Shown here: in pieces, positions 19,795 to 27,869 of the stretch
Position numbering within the stretch: the stretch's first letter is position 1
How the letters are laid out: each line of letters begins with the position of its first letter
Source of the DNA: Planomonospora_B alba
GTDB lineage: Bacteria > Actinomycetota > Actinomycetes > Streptosporangiales > Streptosporangiaceae
Assembly: GCF_039534085.1 (NCBI RefSeq)
Contig: NZ_BAAAUT010000010.1
Span: 62,001 to 126,000 of the forward strand
DNA: 64,000 bases
Direction: 5' to 3'
Notes under the pieces: generated by a model
What the model was told of the DNA's origin: nothing
Seen by the model: the letters and a program-made list of their open reading frames with translations, nothing else
Databases searched by the model: none
Made by a program: the position numbers and the translations under genes

Positions 19795-19847
19795 CGGCAC
19801 GCCGCCCGCACCGCACGCCTCCGCCCGCCAGGATCGAGGAGACCCCC

Positions 19848-19916
19848 ATGTCCGACCGTTCCGCGCTCCCGCGGCGCCCGCCGCGGCCCGCCCGCCGTAC
19901 GGGGGGCGGGCGGTGA
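19848..19916 (+). CDS. Possible 22-residue leader peptide coupled to the VWA gene
   Basis: A small frame starts at ATG 19848, 5 bases after a strong GAGGAG, and encodes 22 residues rich in Arg and Pro. Its TGA (19914-19916) overlaps the GTG start of the VWA gene at 19913. The VWA gene itself lacks a clear ribosome site. The frame could therefore bring ribosomes to the VWA start by translational coupling, or encode a small basic peptide. The composition could also arise by chance in such GC-rich DNA, so confidence is limited. Confidence 0.4.
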   Translation: MSDRSALPRRPPRPARRTGGGR

Positions 19917-21919
19917 GCGGCTACCGCTACGGCGAGTACCGCGACGGGCCCGACCCGCTCGCCCCGCCGTACGACGTGCGCGCCGCGCTCGACCGGATGG
20001 GCGACGCCGTGCTGTCCGGCTCCAACCCCGACCACGCCCTGCGCGACCTGCTCCGCCAGGGCCTGCCCGGTGCCGAGAACCGCCGCGGCCTGGACGACCT
20101 GCTCCGGGAGGTACGGCGCCGCCGCCGCGAGCTGCGCGAGCGCGGTCGCCTGGACGGCACGCTGGAGCGGGCCCGGGCGCTGCTGGACAAGGCGATCGGC
20201 CAGGAGCGGGCCGAGCTCCTGGGGGGGGCCGGGGGTCCTCCCCCGGGTGGGCGCAGTCCCGACCCGTCCGACGACGAGACGCGACTGCGTCTGTCGCTGC
20301 TGGACGGCGTGCCGGACGACCCGGCCGGCGCGATCCAGTCGCTGGGCACCTACGACTGGCGGTCGGCCGCGGCCCGGCGGACCTTCGACGAGCTGCGCGA
20401 CCTGCTCCGCCGGGAGGTGCTCGACAGCCAGTTCCGGGGCATGCGGCAGGCGCTGGCCGACCCCGACCCGGCCGCGATGGAGCGGGTCCGCAGGATGATG
20501 GCCGACCTCAACGGCATGCTCGACCGGGACGCGCGCGGCGAGCACACCCAGGAGGACTTCGACCGCTTCATGGCGGAGTACGGGGACATGTTCCCCGAGT
20601 CGCCGCGGAACCTGGAGGAGCTGGTCGACACCCTCGCCCGCCGGGCCGCCGCGACGGCGCGCCTGCTGGCCTCGCTCACCCCGGCCCAGCGGGAGGAGCT
20701 GGCGAACCTCGTCAACCAGACGCTGGAGGACGCCGGGCTGGCCGAGCAGATGCGCCGCCTGGGCGAGTCCCTCCGGGCCCGCCGCCCCGACCTCGCCTGG
20801 AACACCCCCGAGCGGCTCACCGGCGAGGCGCCGATGGGCATGGCCGACGCGGTGACCGCGCTGGACGAGCTCGCCGACCTGACCCGGCTGGAGGCCGCGC
20901 TCCGGCAGGACTATCCGGGCGCCCGGCTGGACGACGTCGACGAGGCGGCGATCCGCCGGGCACTGGGCCGCTCGGCCGTCGACGACCTCGACGCGCTCCG
21001 GCGGATCGAGCGCGAGCTGGAGCGCCAGGGCTACCTGCAGCGCAGGCGCGGCCGGCTGGAGCTCACCCCCAAGGCCGTGCGCCGCCTCGGCGAGACCGCC
21101 CTGCGCCGCGTCTTCTCCTCCCTCGACTCGGGCCGCCGCGGCGACCACGACCAGACCGACGCGGGCGCCGCCGGGGAGCTCACCGGCTCCACCCGGCCCT
21201 GGCGGTTCGGCGACGAGCAGCCGATCGACGTGGTCCGCACGGTCGTCAACGGCGTACGGCGGGGCGGGGTCCGCCGCGGGGGTCACGGCGGGGGCGCCGT
21301 CGCCCTGTCCGTGGACGACTTCGAGGTGGCCGAGACCGAGCGGCGCACCGCGGCGGCGGTGTGCCTGCTGGTGGACCTGTCCTACTCGATGGCCCTGCGC
21401 GGCACCTGGGCGGCGGCCAAGCAGACGGCGCTGGCCCTGCAGGCGCTGGTCAGCTCCAAGTTCCCCCAGGACGCGGTGCAGATCATCGGCTTCTCCAACT
21501 ACGCCCGGGTGCTGCAGCCGGACGAGCTGGCCGGGCTGGAGTGGGACATGGTCCAGGGCACGAACCTGCACCACGCCCTGCTGATCGCGGGCCGCCACCT
21601 GGACCGCCACCCCGACTTCGAGCCGGTCGTGCTCGTGGTCACCGACGGCGAGCCCACCTCGCACCTGCGCCGGAACGGCACCTACGCCTTCGAGTGGCCG
21701 CCCACCCGCGAGACGCTGGAGCTGACGCTCGCCGAGGTGGACAAGATGACGCGGCGCCGGGCGACGCTCAACGTGTTCATGCTCGCCGAGGACGAGCGGC
21801 TGAAGGAGTTCGTGGACGAGGTCGCCCGGCGCAACGGCGGCCGGGTCTTCTCCTCCAGCGCCGACCGCCTCGGCGAGTACGTCGTCAGCGACTTCCTGCG
21901 CACCCGCCGCAAGCGCTGA
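19913..21919 (+). CDS. VWA-domain protein partner of the MoxR-like ATPase
   Basis: The 668-residue product has a long, helical, charged N-terminal region (about residues 1-430) and a C-terminal von Willebrand factor A domain (about 465-640). The metal-ion-dependent adhesion site DLSYSM (DxSxS) is near residue 487, the Thr of the site is in QGTNLHHAL, and the Asp is in VVTDGEPTSH. Such proteins pair with MoxR/ChlI ATPases in chaperone-like complexes, often for metal insertion or stress resistance. The gene follows the AAA+ gene in the same direction. A run of eight G (20221-20228) followed by a short hairpin lies in the N-terminal part, but the frame stays open. The GTG start overlaps the small upstream frame. 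Confidence 0.9.
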   Translation: MSGYRYGEYRDGPDPLAPPYDVRAALDRMGDAVLSGSNPDHALRDLLRQGLPGAENRRGLDDLLREVRRRRRELRERGRLDGTLERARALLDKAIGQERAELLGGAGGPPPGGRSPDPSDDETRLRLSLLDGVPDDPAGAIQSLGTYDWRSAAARRTFDELRDLLRREVLDSQFRGMRQALADPDPAAMERVRRMMADLNGMLDRDARGEHTQEDFDRFMAEYGDMFPESPRNLEELVDTLARRAAATARLLASLTPAQREELANLVNQTLEDAGLAEQMRRLGESLRARRPDLAWNTPERLTGEAPMGMADAVTALDELADLTRLEAALRQDYPGARLDDVDEAAIRRALGRSAVDDLDALRRIERELERQGYLQRRRGRLELTPKAVRRLGETALRRVFSSLDSGRRGDHDQTDAGAAGELTGSTRPWRFGDEQPIDVVRTVVNGVRRGGVRRGGHGGGAVALSVDDFEVAETERRTAAAVCLLVDLSYSMALRGTWAAAKQTALALQALVSSKFPQDAVQIIGFSNYARVLQPDELAGLEWDMVQGTNLHHALLIAGRHLDRHPDFEPVVLVVTDGEPTSHLRRNGTYAFEWPPTRETLELTLAEVDKMTRRRATLNVFMLAEDERLKEFVDEVARRNGGRVFSSSADRLGEYVVSDFLRTRRKR

Positions 21920-22009
21920 CCCCGCGGTCCCGGCCCGGCGGCCGGGAAGGGCGGACGGGGCCGGCCGGGATCGGACGGAGGCCGCCCGGCCGGGCCGGTG
22001 CCGCGGACG

Positions 22010-22033
22010 ACCCCGGCCAGGCCCGGCCGGGGT
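22010..22033. terminator. GC-rich hairpin between convergent genes
   Basis: A perfect 9-bp stem, ACCCCGGCC/GGCCGGGGT, with a 6-base loop sits between the VWA gene stop (21919) and the stop of the leftward DUF6292 gene (22033). There is no T-run on either side. It is a plausible factor-assisted or hairpin-type terminator. Confidence 0.45.
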
Positions 22034-22449
22034 CAGGCGGAGGCCGCGTAGTGGTCCAGGGCGAGGTCGAAGCCGTCGCGGTAGTGCCGGTAGGAGCGGT
22101 AGCAGGGGCGCCAGGCCGTGCTGTTGCCCACACCCGCCCGGGCCTCGGCGACGGCGCCGGGCACCCGCTCGGGGCGGAGCAGCAGGCCGCCGCCGAGATA
22201 GCGGTGGTCCGCCAGCACGGTGCAGCGGCCCGGGCCGCCGGAGACGAAGCGGCCCCAGCACCAGCCGCTCTCCTCGTCCCACACCAGCGCGTCCCCGCCG
22301 GTCAGGCGGACGGTCCCGGCCCGGGGGTCGCAGGGCCCCGCCCACCAGGTCTCGACCTGCGCGCCCAGGGCCTCGACGACCTGGCGGAGGTAGAAGACGG
22401 GCTGGTGCCGCCACTCCTCGGTGTACGGCTCGACATGCTTCACAGTCAC
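22033..22449 (-). CDS. DUF6292-like hypothetical protein
   Basis: The 138-residue product contains EWRHQPVFYLRQVVEALG, then ALVWDEESGWCWGRFVSG and an aromatic C-terminal part. This resembles the actinobacterial DUF6292 family, in which a YLRAVxxALG helix is followed by a WDxxxGW beta segment. Its function is unknown. I see no signal peptide or membrane segment. I chose the GTG at 22449 because AAGGGAG lies 8 bases upstream; an in-frame GTG at 22458 overlaps that ribosome site. A TAGGAT hexamer about 110 bases upstream on the same strand may be the -10 element. Family members are common near conjugative or regulatory genes in actinomycetes, but none is seen here. Confidence 0.7.
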   Translation of the reverse strand: MTVKHVEPYTEEWRHQPVFYLRQVVEALGAQVETWWAGPCDPRAGTVRLTGGDALVWDEESGWCWGRFVSGGPGRCTVLADHRYLGGGLLLRPERVPGAVAEARAGVGNSTAWRPCYRSYRHYRDGFDLALDHYAASA

Positions 22450-22744
22450 AGCGGGCACTCCCTTGTGCCTTCGTGCACGATCAGGTCCGGCGCCCGCCCG
22501 GCACGGCCGCGGCCTCGGCGCCGCCGGCCTCCCACGGGAAACAGGCCCGGAGTGATCCTACTCACTGCTCCGGTGTGCTCAGGGCGGAATCGGGACGATC
22601 CGCCGCCGTCCTCCCGCCGGGCGGGGACTCCGGCGGGGCCGCCCGGGGGTGCCCGGGCCGCGGCGCCGGAGGGCGGCGCGGCCCGGACCGCGGAAGGCGC
22701 CGGAGCCGCGCCCGGACGAGATCGCCGACGGTTAATGTCGGCGT

Positions 22745-23167
22745 ATGACAGATCTGCTGCTCTGGCTGCACATCGGTTTCGCGATCTTCACCCTGGGGCC
22801 GGTCGTCGCCGTGACCATGTCCACCCCCCGGTTCATCCGCGCGCGGAACGTCGGCGTCCTGCGCTACCTGCACACGACGACACGCGTCTACGCCATCGCC
22901 TCCGTCGGCGTCTTCCTGTTCGGCGTGCTGGTCGGCCTGGAGTATCTCGGCAGGCCGTACCTGACGGTCTCCATGACGCTCTTCATCGTCGCCGCCGTAC
23001 TCCTGGCCGTCGTGGAGCGGGACCAGCGCGCCGCCCTGCGCGCCCTGAGCAATGAGGACCCGCAGGACGACGCCAAGGTGCAGACCGGCCGGATCGCCAC
23101 GCTCTCCGGCCTGATCACGCTGATCTGGATGGTCATCCTGGTGCTGATGGTCTGGGGCAACCCTTAG
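22745..23167 (+). CDS. Small four-helix membrane protein (DUF2269-like)
   Basis: The 140-residue product has four hydrophobic segments: about residues 4-26, 47-68, 74-92 and 118-137. A short hydrophilic loop, NEDPQDDAKVQTGR, separates the last two. The pattern WLHIGFAIFTLGPVVAVT with a conserved His near the N-terminus resembles DUF2269-type integral membrane proteins. The activity is unknown. The ATG at 22745 lies 6 bases after TAATGT, a good -10 match, and there is no ribosome site, so the mRNA is probably leaderless. The 295 bases upstream (22450-22744) hold no gene I can support, only this promoter and a possible one for the leftward neighbour. Confidence 0.75.
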   Translation: MTDLLLWLHIGFAIFTLGPVVAVTMSTPRFIRARNVGVLRYLHTTTRVYAIASVGVFLFGVLVGLEYLGRPYLTVSMTLFIVAAVLLAVVERDQRAALRALSNEDPQDDAKVQTGRIATLSGLITLIWMVILVLMVWGNP

Positions 23168-23213
23168 ACCTCCGCGGAGACCCGCGGGGGCTCGGCCCCC
23201 GCCACGCGCGGCA

Positions 23214-23313
23214 CCGCGTGCCGCCGCCCCAGCCCAGGGCCTGGGAGAGGCCGGCCAGCCCAGGGCCGCCGCGTGCCGCCGCCTAGCCCAGGGCCTGGGA
23301 GAGGTCGGCCAGC
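23214..23313. repeat. Imperfect 45-46-bp direct repeat at the metB 3' end
   Basis: Positions 23214-23259 and 23269-23313 are near-identical (one base substitution each side of a 1-base indel). Copy two contains the metB stop codon and last codons; copy one lies just downstream of the gene. A partial third fragment, CAGCCCAGGGCCGCCGCGTG, bridges them. It looks like a local duplication of the gene end, which leaves a decoy copy of the C-terminal coding sequence outside the frame. Confidence 0.8.
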
Positions 23314-24422
23314 AGGTCGTCGATCGTCTCGATGCCGACCGAGAGGCGGACGAGGTCTCCGGGGACCTCCAGCGGCGAGCCCGCGGCGGAGGCGTGGGTC
23401 ATCCGGCCCGGGTGCTCGATCAGCGACTCCACGCCGCCCAGCGACTCGCCCAGGGTGAACAGCCTGGCCCGGTTGCACACCTCGACCGCCTCCTCCTCGC
23501 CGCCGGCGACCCGGAAGGAGACCATGCCGCCGAAGCGCCTCATCTGCTTGGCCGCCACCTCGTGGCCGGGGTGCTCGGGCAGGCCCGGGTAGAGCACCGA
23601 GGTCACCCGCGGGTGCGCCAGCAGCAGGTCCACCACCCGCTCGGCGTTGTCGCAGTGGCGGTCCATCCGCACCGCGAGCGTCTTGAGGCCGCGCAGCGTC
23701 AGCCACGCGTCGAACGGCCCGGCCACCGCGCCCATCGCGTTCTGGTGGTAGGCGAGCCGCTCGCCCAGCTCGGCGTCCCGGGCGACGAGCGCGCCGCCGA
23801 CCACGTCGGAGTGGCCGCCGACGTACTTGGTGGTGGAGTGCACCACGACGTCCGCGCCCAGTGCCAGCGGCTGCTGCAGGTACGGCGAGGCGAAGGTGTT
23901 GTCCACCACGAGCAGCGCGCCGCAGTCGTGCGCGAGCTGCGCCAGGGCGGCGATGTCGGCCACGGTCAGCAGCGGGTTGGTGGGCGTCTCGACCCAGATG
24001 ACCTTGGTCTTCTGGGTGACGGCGGCCGCCACGGCGGCCAGGTCGCCGAGCGGCACGGGGTCGTAGTGCAGCCCCCAGAGCTCGTGCACCTTGGCGAAGA
24101 GCCGGTAGGTGCCGCCGTAGGCGTCGTTCGGGATGATCACGTGGTCGCCGGGCCTGCAGACCGTGCGGAGCAGGGTGTCCTCGGCCGCCAGCCCGGAGGC
24201 GAAGGCCAGACCGCGGGCGCCGCCCTCGACGGCGGCCATGGCCTCCTCCAGGGCGGTCCTGGTCGGGTTGGCCGACCTGCTGTACTCGTATCCGGAGCGC
24301 AGTCCCCCCACGCCGTCCTGCTTGTAGGTGGACACCGCGTAGATGGGCGGCACGACGGCCCCGGTCTGGGGGTCGGCCTCCTGACCGGCGTGGATGGCCA
24401 GGGTCTCGAATCCTTCACTCAT
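23283..24422 (-). CDS. metB: Cystathionine gamma-synthase (trans-sulfuration PLP enzyme)
   Basis: The 379-residue product belongs to the Cys/Met-metabolism PLP family. The PLP lysine is in VVHSTTKYVGGHSDVVGG (about residue 198), the Asp in LLVVDNTFASPY, and the substrate-phosphate or homoserine-ester segment in YEYSRSANPTR. The C-terminal LGESLGGVESLIEHPGRMTHAS motif is typical of gamma-synthase or gamma-lyase. These two activities are hard to separate by sequence. A cystathionine beta-synthase nearby at 26227 makes transsulfuration likely. I chose ATG 24422, which has TAGCGT 7 bases upstream and no ribosome site, suggesting a leaderless mRNA. The last codons and the stop lie in a duplicated segment. 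Confidence 0.92.
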   Translation of the reverse strand: MSEGFETLAIHAGQEADPQTGAVVPPIYAVSTYKQDGVGGLRSGYEYSRSANPTRTALEEAMAAVEGGARGLAFASGLAAEDTLLRTVCRPGDHVIIPNDAYGGTYRLFAKVHELWGLHYDPVPLGDLAAVAAAVTQKTKVIWVETPTNPLLTVADIAALAQLAHDCGALLVVDNTFASPYLQQPLALGADVVVHSTTKYVGGHSDVVGGALVARDAELGERLAYHQNAMGAVAGPFDAWLTLRGLKTLAVRMDRHCDNAERVVDLLLAHPRVTSVLYPGLPEHPGHEVAAKQMRRFGGMVSFRVAGGEEEAVEVCNRARLFTLGESLGGVESLIEHPGRMTHASAAGSPLEVPGDLVRLSVGIETIDDLLADLSQALG

Positions 24423-24635
24423 ACGGCACACGCTACTCCGCCCGCGCCCCGCCCCCCGAACGGCGCAGCGCCGCGCTCCCGGAGCGCCCTCCCGCGGCTC
24501 TCCCGGAGCGCGGCCCGGCAGCCCGCCCGGAGCGCGGCCCGGCAGGCGCCCGCGGGCGGCGGTCCCCTCCGCCGCCCGCCGGCCCGTCCCCGGAACCCCG
24601 GGCGCCCCCGCATGCCCGGGGGCGTCCGGGGGCGG

Positions 24636-24938
24636 CTACGCGGCCTGCGGCTCGTGGTCGCCCGGGCGGCGCGGGAGCGGCACCACGGCCGCGCCCGGCA
24701 CCGGCCCGGCGGCGGGAGCCGGCTCCGCGACCGCCCGTGCCGTCCCGGCCGGGACCCGCCCGGCGACCGGTGACGGCTCCTCCGCCCCCCTGGTGATCGG
24801 CGGTGCCTGGACGTGGCGGCCGCTCGCCCCCTCGGCGGGCTCCCCGCCGATGCGGGACAGCAGGACCGGGTCGGCGAGCACCAGGGACGCCACGGCGACC
24901 AGTCCGACGGCCAGCAGCACGATCCCGATGATGGTCAT
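24636..24938 (-). CDS. Small single-pass membrane protein, unknown function
   Basis: The 100-residue product has one N-terminal hydrophobic segment (about residues 3-24, IIGIVLLAVGLVAVASLVLA) and a Pro/Ala/Glu-rich tail that is probably disordered. The ATG is preceded by a strong GGGGAGAGGGAA ribosome site, which supports real expression. Nothing identifies its function. It lies between metB and a divergent histidine kinase gene, so it could be a small membrane partner of that kinase, but this is only positional. The gap between it and metB (24423-24635) is GC-rich with no other gene that I can support. Confidence 0.65.
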   Translation of the reverse strand: MTIIGIVLLAVGLVAVASLVLADPVLLSRIGGEPAEGASGRHVQAPPITRGAEEPSPVAGRVPAGTARAVAEPAPAAGPVPGAAVVPLPRRPGDHEPQAA

Positions 24939-25076
24939 TTCCCTCTCCCCTTCGACGCTTCAAGCATCCGCCAGGGACCCGGGCCCCCGCCTCCGCTGAA
25001 GAGCCGGTCCCGCACCGGACGACTCGGCCGAACGGCTGATATGTCCGATCGGTCATCGGGATTAGGCTCGACGGCC

Positions 25077-26234
25077 GTGGGGGACACGCATCGCGAAACG
25101 CATCGCATCGTCTACTGGATCCGGCGGCTCAGCGAGATCGCGATGTACTGCTGGCTGGGCCTGCTGCTCCTGCTGGACGTGGCGGTGGTGGTGAGCTCGA
25201 CCGAGCCGACGCACCTGCTGGTCCTCGGCACCGGCGGCTACGGGATCTACGCCGTGTGGCGGCGGCGCAGGAACCGCGTCCGCCCCTTCGTGATCCTGAT
25301 GGTGCTGTCCTTCACCGCCACCGTCTTCGCCGGGGCGACGCCGTCCGACGACTCCACCCCGGGCTTCGCCGAGACCGGCGCGCTGCTCATCCTCACCATC
25401 GGCGGGCTGCGCTGGATCGAGCCGGTCAGGAACGCGGCGTTCTTCGCCGTGGCCGCGATGCTCGTGCTGGAGGCCTCCGCCGGCCGGACCGGGCAGGGCG
25501 CGGCCTCCCTGGCCGCGGGGTTCATGCTCTTCGTCGCCTGGTCCACGGCCGCCGGCATCGGTGCCTACCTCCGCTTCCAGATGGAGCGCCGCCGCGAGGC
25601 CGTGCACGCCGTACGGCGGGCCGAGCGCCTGGAGCTCGCCCGGGAGCTGCACGACCTCGTCGCCCACCACATCACCGGGATCGTGGTCCAGGCGCAGGCG
25701 GCCAAGGTCGTCGCCGAGGCCAAGCCGGAGGCGGTGGCCCCCGCGCTCGACGCGATCGCGGGCGCCGGCGCCGACGCGCTGACCTCGATGCGCCGCCTGG
25801 TCGGCGTCCTGCGGGCGGACGAGGCCGCCCGCTCCCCCGGCACCCGCCTGGCCGACATGCGCCTGCTGGTGGAGCGGTTCTCGGCCCACGGCCCCCAGGT
25901 GGCGTTCGAGATCGGCAAGGACATCACCGACGAGACGCTGCCGCCGGAGGTGATGACCACCCTCCACCGCGTGCTGCAGGAGTCCCTCACGAACGTCCGC
26001 CGCCACGCGCCCGGCACCGGCTGGGTGGAGGCCGACCTGCGGCTCGCGGACGGGGCCGTACGGCTCCGCGTGCGGAACTACGGCTCGGCCTCCGACTCCA
26101 AGATCTCCCGCCTCGGCGGCGGCTTCGGCCTGGTCGGCATGGCCGAGCGCGTCGAGGCGCTCGGCGGCCGCATGTACGCCGGCCCCACCCCCGAGGGGGC
26201 CTGGGAGGTGTTCGTGGAGTTCGCGGTCAGTTGA
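25077..26234 (+). CDS. Orphan sensor histidine kinase, HisKA_3 type
   Basis: The 385-residue product has five or six N-terminal membrane segments (within residues 20-175) with very short loops. A HisKA_3 dimerisation helix carries the phospho-accepting His in LELARELHDLVAHHITGIV (about residue 196), and a C-terminal ATPase domain has VLQESLTNVRRHAPG (N box) and GGGFGLVGMAERV (G box). This is the NarL/DesK class. No response regulator gene is adjacent, so its partner is elsewhere. I chose the GTG at 25077, 8 bases after TAGGCT, suggesting a leaderless message; the ATG at 25041 precedes that -10. The stop overlaps the convergent cystathionine beta-synthase gene by 8 bases. Confidence 0.9.
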   Translation: MGDTHRETHRIVYWIRRLSEIAMYCWLGLLLLLDVAVVVSSTEPTHLLVLGTGGYGIYAVWRRRRNRVRPFVILMVLSFTATVFAGATPSDDSTPGFAETGALLILTIGGLRWIEPVRNAAFFAVAAMLVLEASAGRTGQGAASLAAGFMLFVAWSTAAGIGAYLRFQMERRREAVHAVRRAERLELARELHDLVAHHITGIVVQAQAAKVVAEAKPEAVAPALDAIAGAGADALTSMRRLVGVLRADEAARSPGTRLADMRLLVERFSAHGPQVAFEIGKDITDETLPPEVMTTLHRVLQESLTNVRRHAPGTGWVEADLRLADGAVRLRVRNYGSASDSKISRLGGGFGLVGMAERVEALGGRMYAGPTPEGAWEVFVEFAVS

Positions 26235-27594
26235 CCAGGAAGGCCAGCAGGTCCTGGCGGGTGAGCAGGCCGACGGGCTTGCCGTCGTCGAGGACCACGG
26301 CGGCGTCGGCCTTCTCCAGGGCGTCAACCGCGTGCGAGACGGGCTCACCGGCGCCGATCATGGGCAGCGGCGGGGACATGTGGGCGGCCAGCGGGTCCTG
26401 CGGGCGCACCCGCCCCCGGTAGAGGGCGTCCAGCAGGTCGCGCTCCACGATCGAGCCGACCACCTCGGCGGCCATGACCGGCGGCTCCTCCTTCATCACC
26501 GGCAGCTGCGAGACGCCGTACTCCCGCATGATGGAGATGGCGGTGTCCACCGACTCGTGCGGGTGCGTGTGCACGAACTCCGGCAGGCTGGTGCCCTTGC
26601 GGTTCAGCACGTCCTTGACCAGGCCCTCCTCCGAGGAGGTGGTCAGGAAGCCGTAGTCGGCCATCCACTCGTCGTTGAAGATCTTCGACAGGTAGCCGCG
26701 GCCGCCGTCGGGCAGCAGCACGACGACCACGTCGTCCGGCCCGGCCGTGGCGGCCACGCGCAGCGCCGCGACCGTGGCCATGCCGCAGGAGCCGCCCACC
26801 AGCAGGGCCTCCTCCCGGGCCAGGCGGCGGGTCATGCCGAAGGAGTCCTTGTCGGAGACCGCGATGATCTCGTCGCAGATCGTGGTGTCGTAGGTCGCCG
26901 GCCAGATGTCCTCGCCGACGCCCTCCACCAGGTACGGCCGGCCGGTGCCGCCGGAGTAGACCGAGCCCTCGGGGTCGGCTCCGATGACCTTCACCCGGCC
27001 GCCGGAGACCTCCTTGAGGTAGCGGCCGGTGCCGCTGATCGTGCCGCCCGTGCCGACGCCCGCGACGAAGTGGGTGATCCGGCCCTCGGTCTGCTCCCAG
27101 ATCTCCGGACCGGTGGAGTGGTAGTGGCTGTCCGGGTTGTTGGGGTTGGAGTACTGGTCGGGCTTCCAGGCGCCCGGGATCTCCCGGGCCAGCCGGTCGG
27201 AGACCGAGTAGTAGGAGTCGGGGTGGTCCGGCGCGACGGCGGTCGGGCAGACGACGACCTCCGCGCCGTAGGCCCGCAGCACCGAGATCTTGTCCTGGGC
27301 GACCTTGTCCGGCACCACGAACAGGCACTTGTAGCCGCGCTGCTGGGCCACGATCGCCAGGCCGACGCCGGTGTTGCCCGAGGTGGGTTCCACGATCGTG
27401 CCGCCGGGCCGCAGCTCGCCCGACCTCTCGGCGGCCTCGACCATGCGCACCGCGATGCGGTCCTTCACCGAGCCGCCGGGGTTGAAGTACTCGACCTTGG
27501 CGAGCACCTGGGCCGGCAGGCCCGCCGTCACCTTGTGCAGCCTGACGAGCGGGGTGTCGCCCATCAGCTCCACAAGCGAGTCATGTACGCGCAT
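26227..27594 (-). CDS. cbs: Cystathionine beta-synthase with C-terminal CBS pair
   Basis: The 455-residue product condenses serine (or O-acetylserine) with homocysteine. The PLP lysine is in NPGGSVKDRIAVRM (about residue 44), followed by EPTSGNTGVGLAIVA and the PLP-phosphate loop GVGTGGTISGTGRYLKE. Residues about 335-455 form two CBS domains (VDTAISIMREYGVSQLPV and VSHAVDALEKADAAVV) that could bind adenosyl ligands. I chose ATG 27594, with GAGGTGA upstream, because the family starts at MRVHDSLVELMGDTPLVRL. An in-frame GTG at 27684 sits 5 bases after TAGCGT, which may mark the promoter of a roughly 90-base leader. Together with metB it completes a transsulfuration route. Confidence 0.93.
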   Translation of the reverse strand: MRVHDSLVELMGDTPLVRLHKVTAGLPAQVLAKVEYFNPGGSVKDRIAVRMVEAAERSGELRPGGTIVEPTSGNTGVGLAIVAQQRGYKCLFVVPDKVAQDKISVLRAYGAEVVVCPTAVAPDHPDSYYSVSDRLAREIPGAWKPDQYSNPNNPDSHYHSTGPEIWEQTEGRITHFVAGVGTGGTISGTGRYLKEVSGGRVKVIGADPEGSVYSGGTGRPYLVEGVGEDIWPATYDTTICDEIIAVSDKDSFGMTRRLAREEALLVGGSCGMATVAALRVAATAGPDDVVVVLLPDGGRGYLSKIFNDEWMADYGFLTTSSEEGLVKDVLNRKGTSLPEFVHTHPHESVDTAISIMREYGVSQLPVMKEEPPVMAAEVVGSIVERDLLDALYRGRVRPQDPLAAHMSPPLPMIGAGEPVSHAVDALEKADAAVVLDDGKPVGLLTRQDLLAFLVN

Positions 27595-27869
27595 CGCGAT
27601 GATCACCTCGAAATACCGAAGCTTTGTCAGCTTGCTCTGTCGGGTACCGAGATCCCAGAGGGTGACCGGGACCCGGTGTCTCACCTCAAACGCTACCGTC
27701 GCGCGGCGACGCGCCGTGTCGTGGCGGGTACGACGGGGTCACCGGTCACCACCGGCCGCGCGGACGCCGCCGGTGCCCTCCTCCGGTCCGGGCACGCCGT
27801 ACCCGGGCGGGCGGGGGCGCACCGGCCGCGGTCCCGCGCTCCGGCGGGCGCAGGGAGGACGGAGGGCGC

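Noticed and set aside
20221..20228. Run of eight G followed by a short hairpin, possible phase-variable or frameshift site
   Set aside because: The VWA frame is intact through the run and reads normally on both sides. It could still slip, but nothing in the sequence shows that it does.
19718..22414. Long leftward frame opposite the VWA gene
   Set aside because: Antisense shadow of the VWA gene, whose MIDAS motif and helical region are clear.
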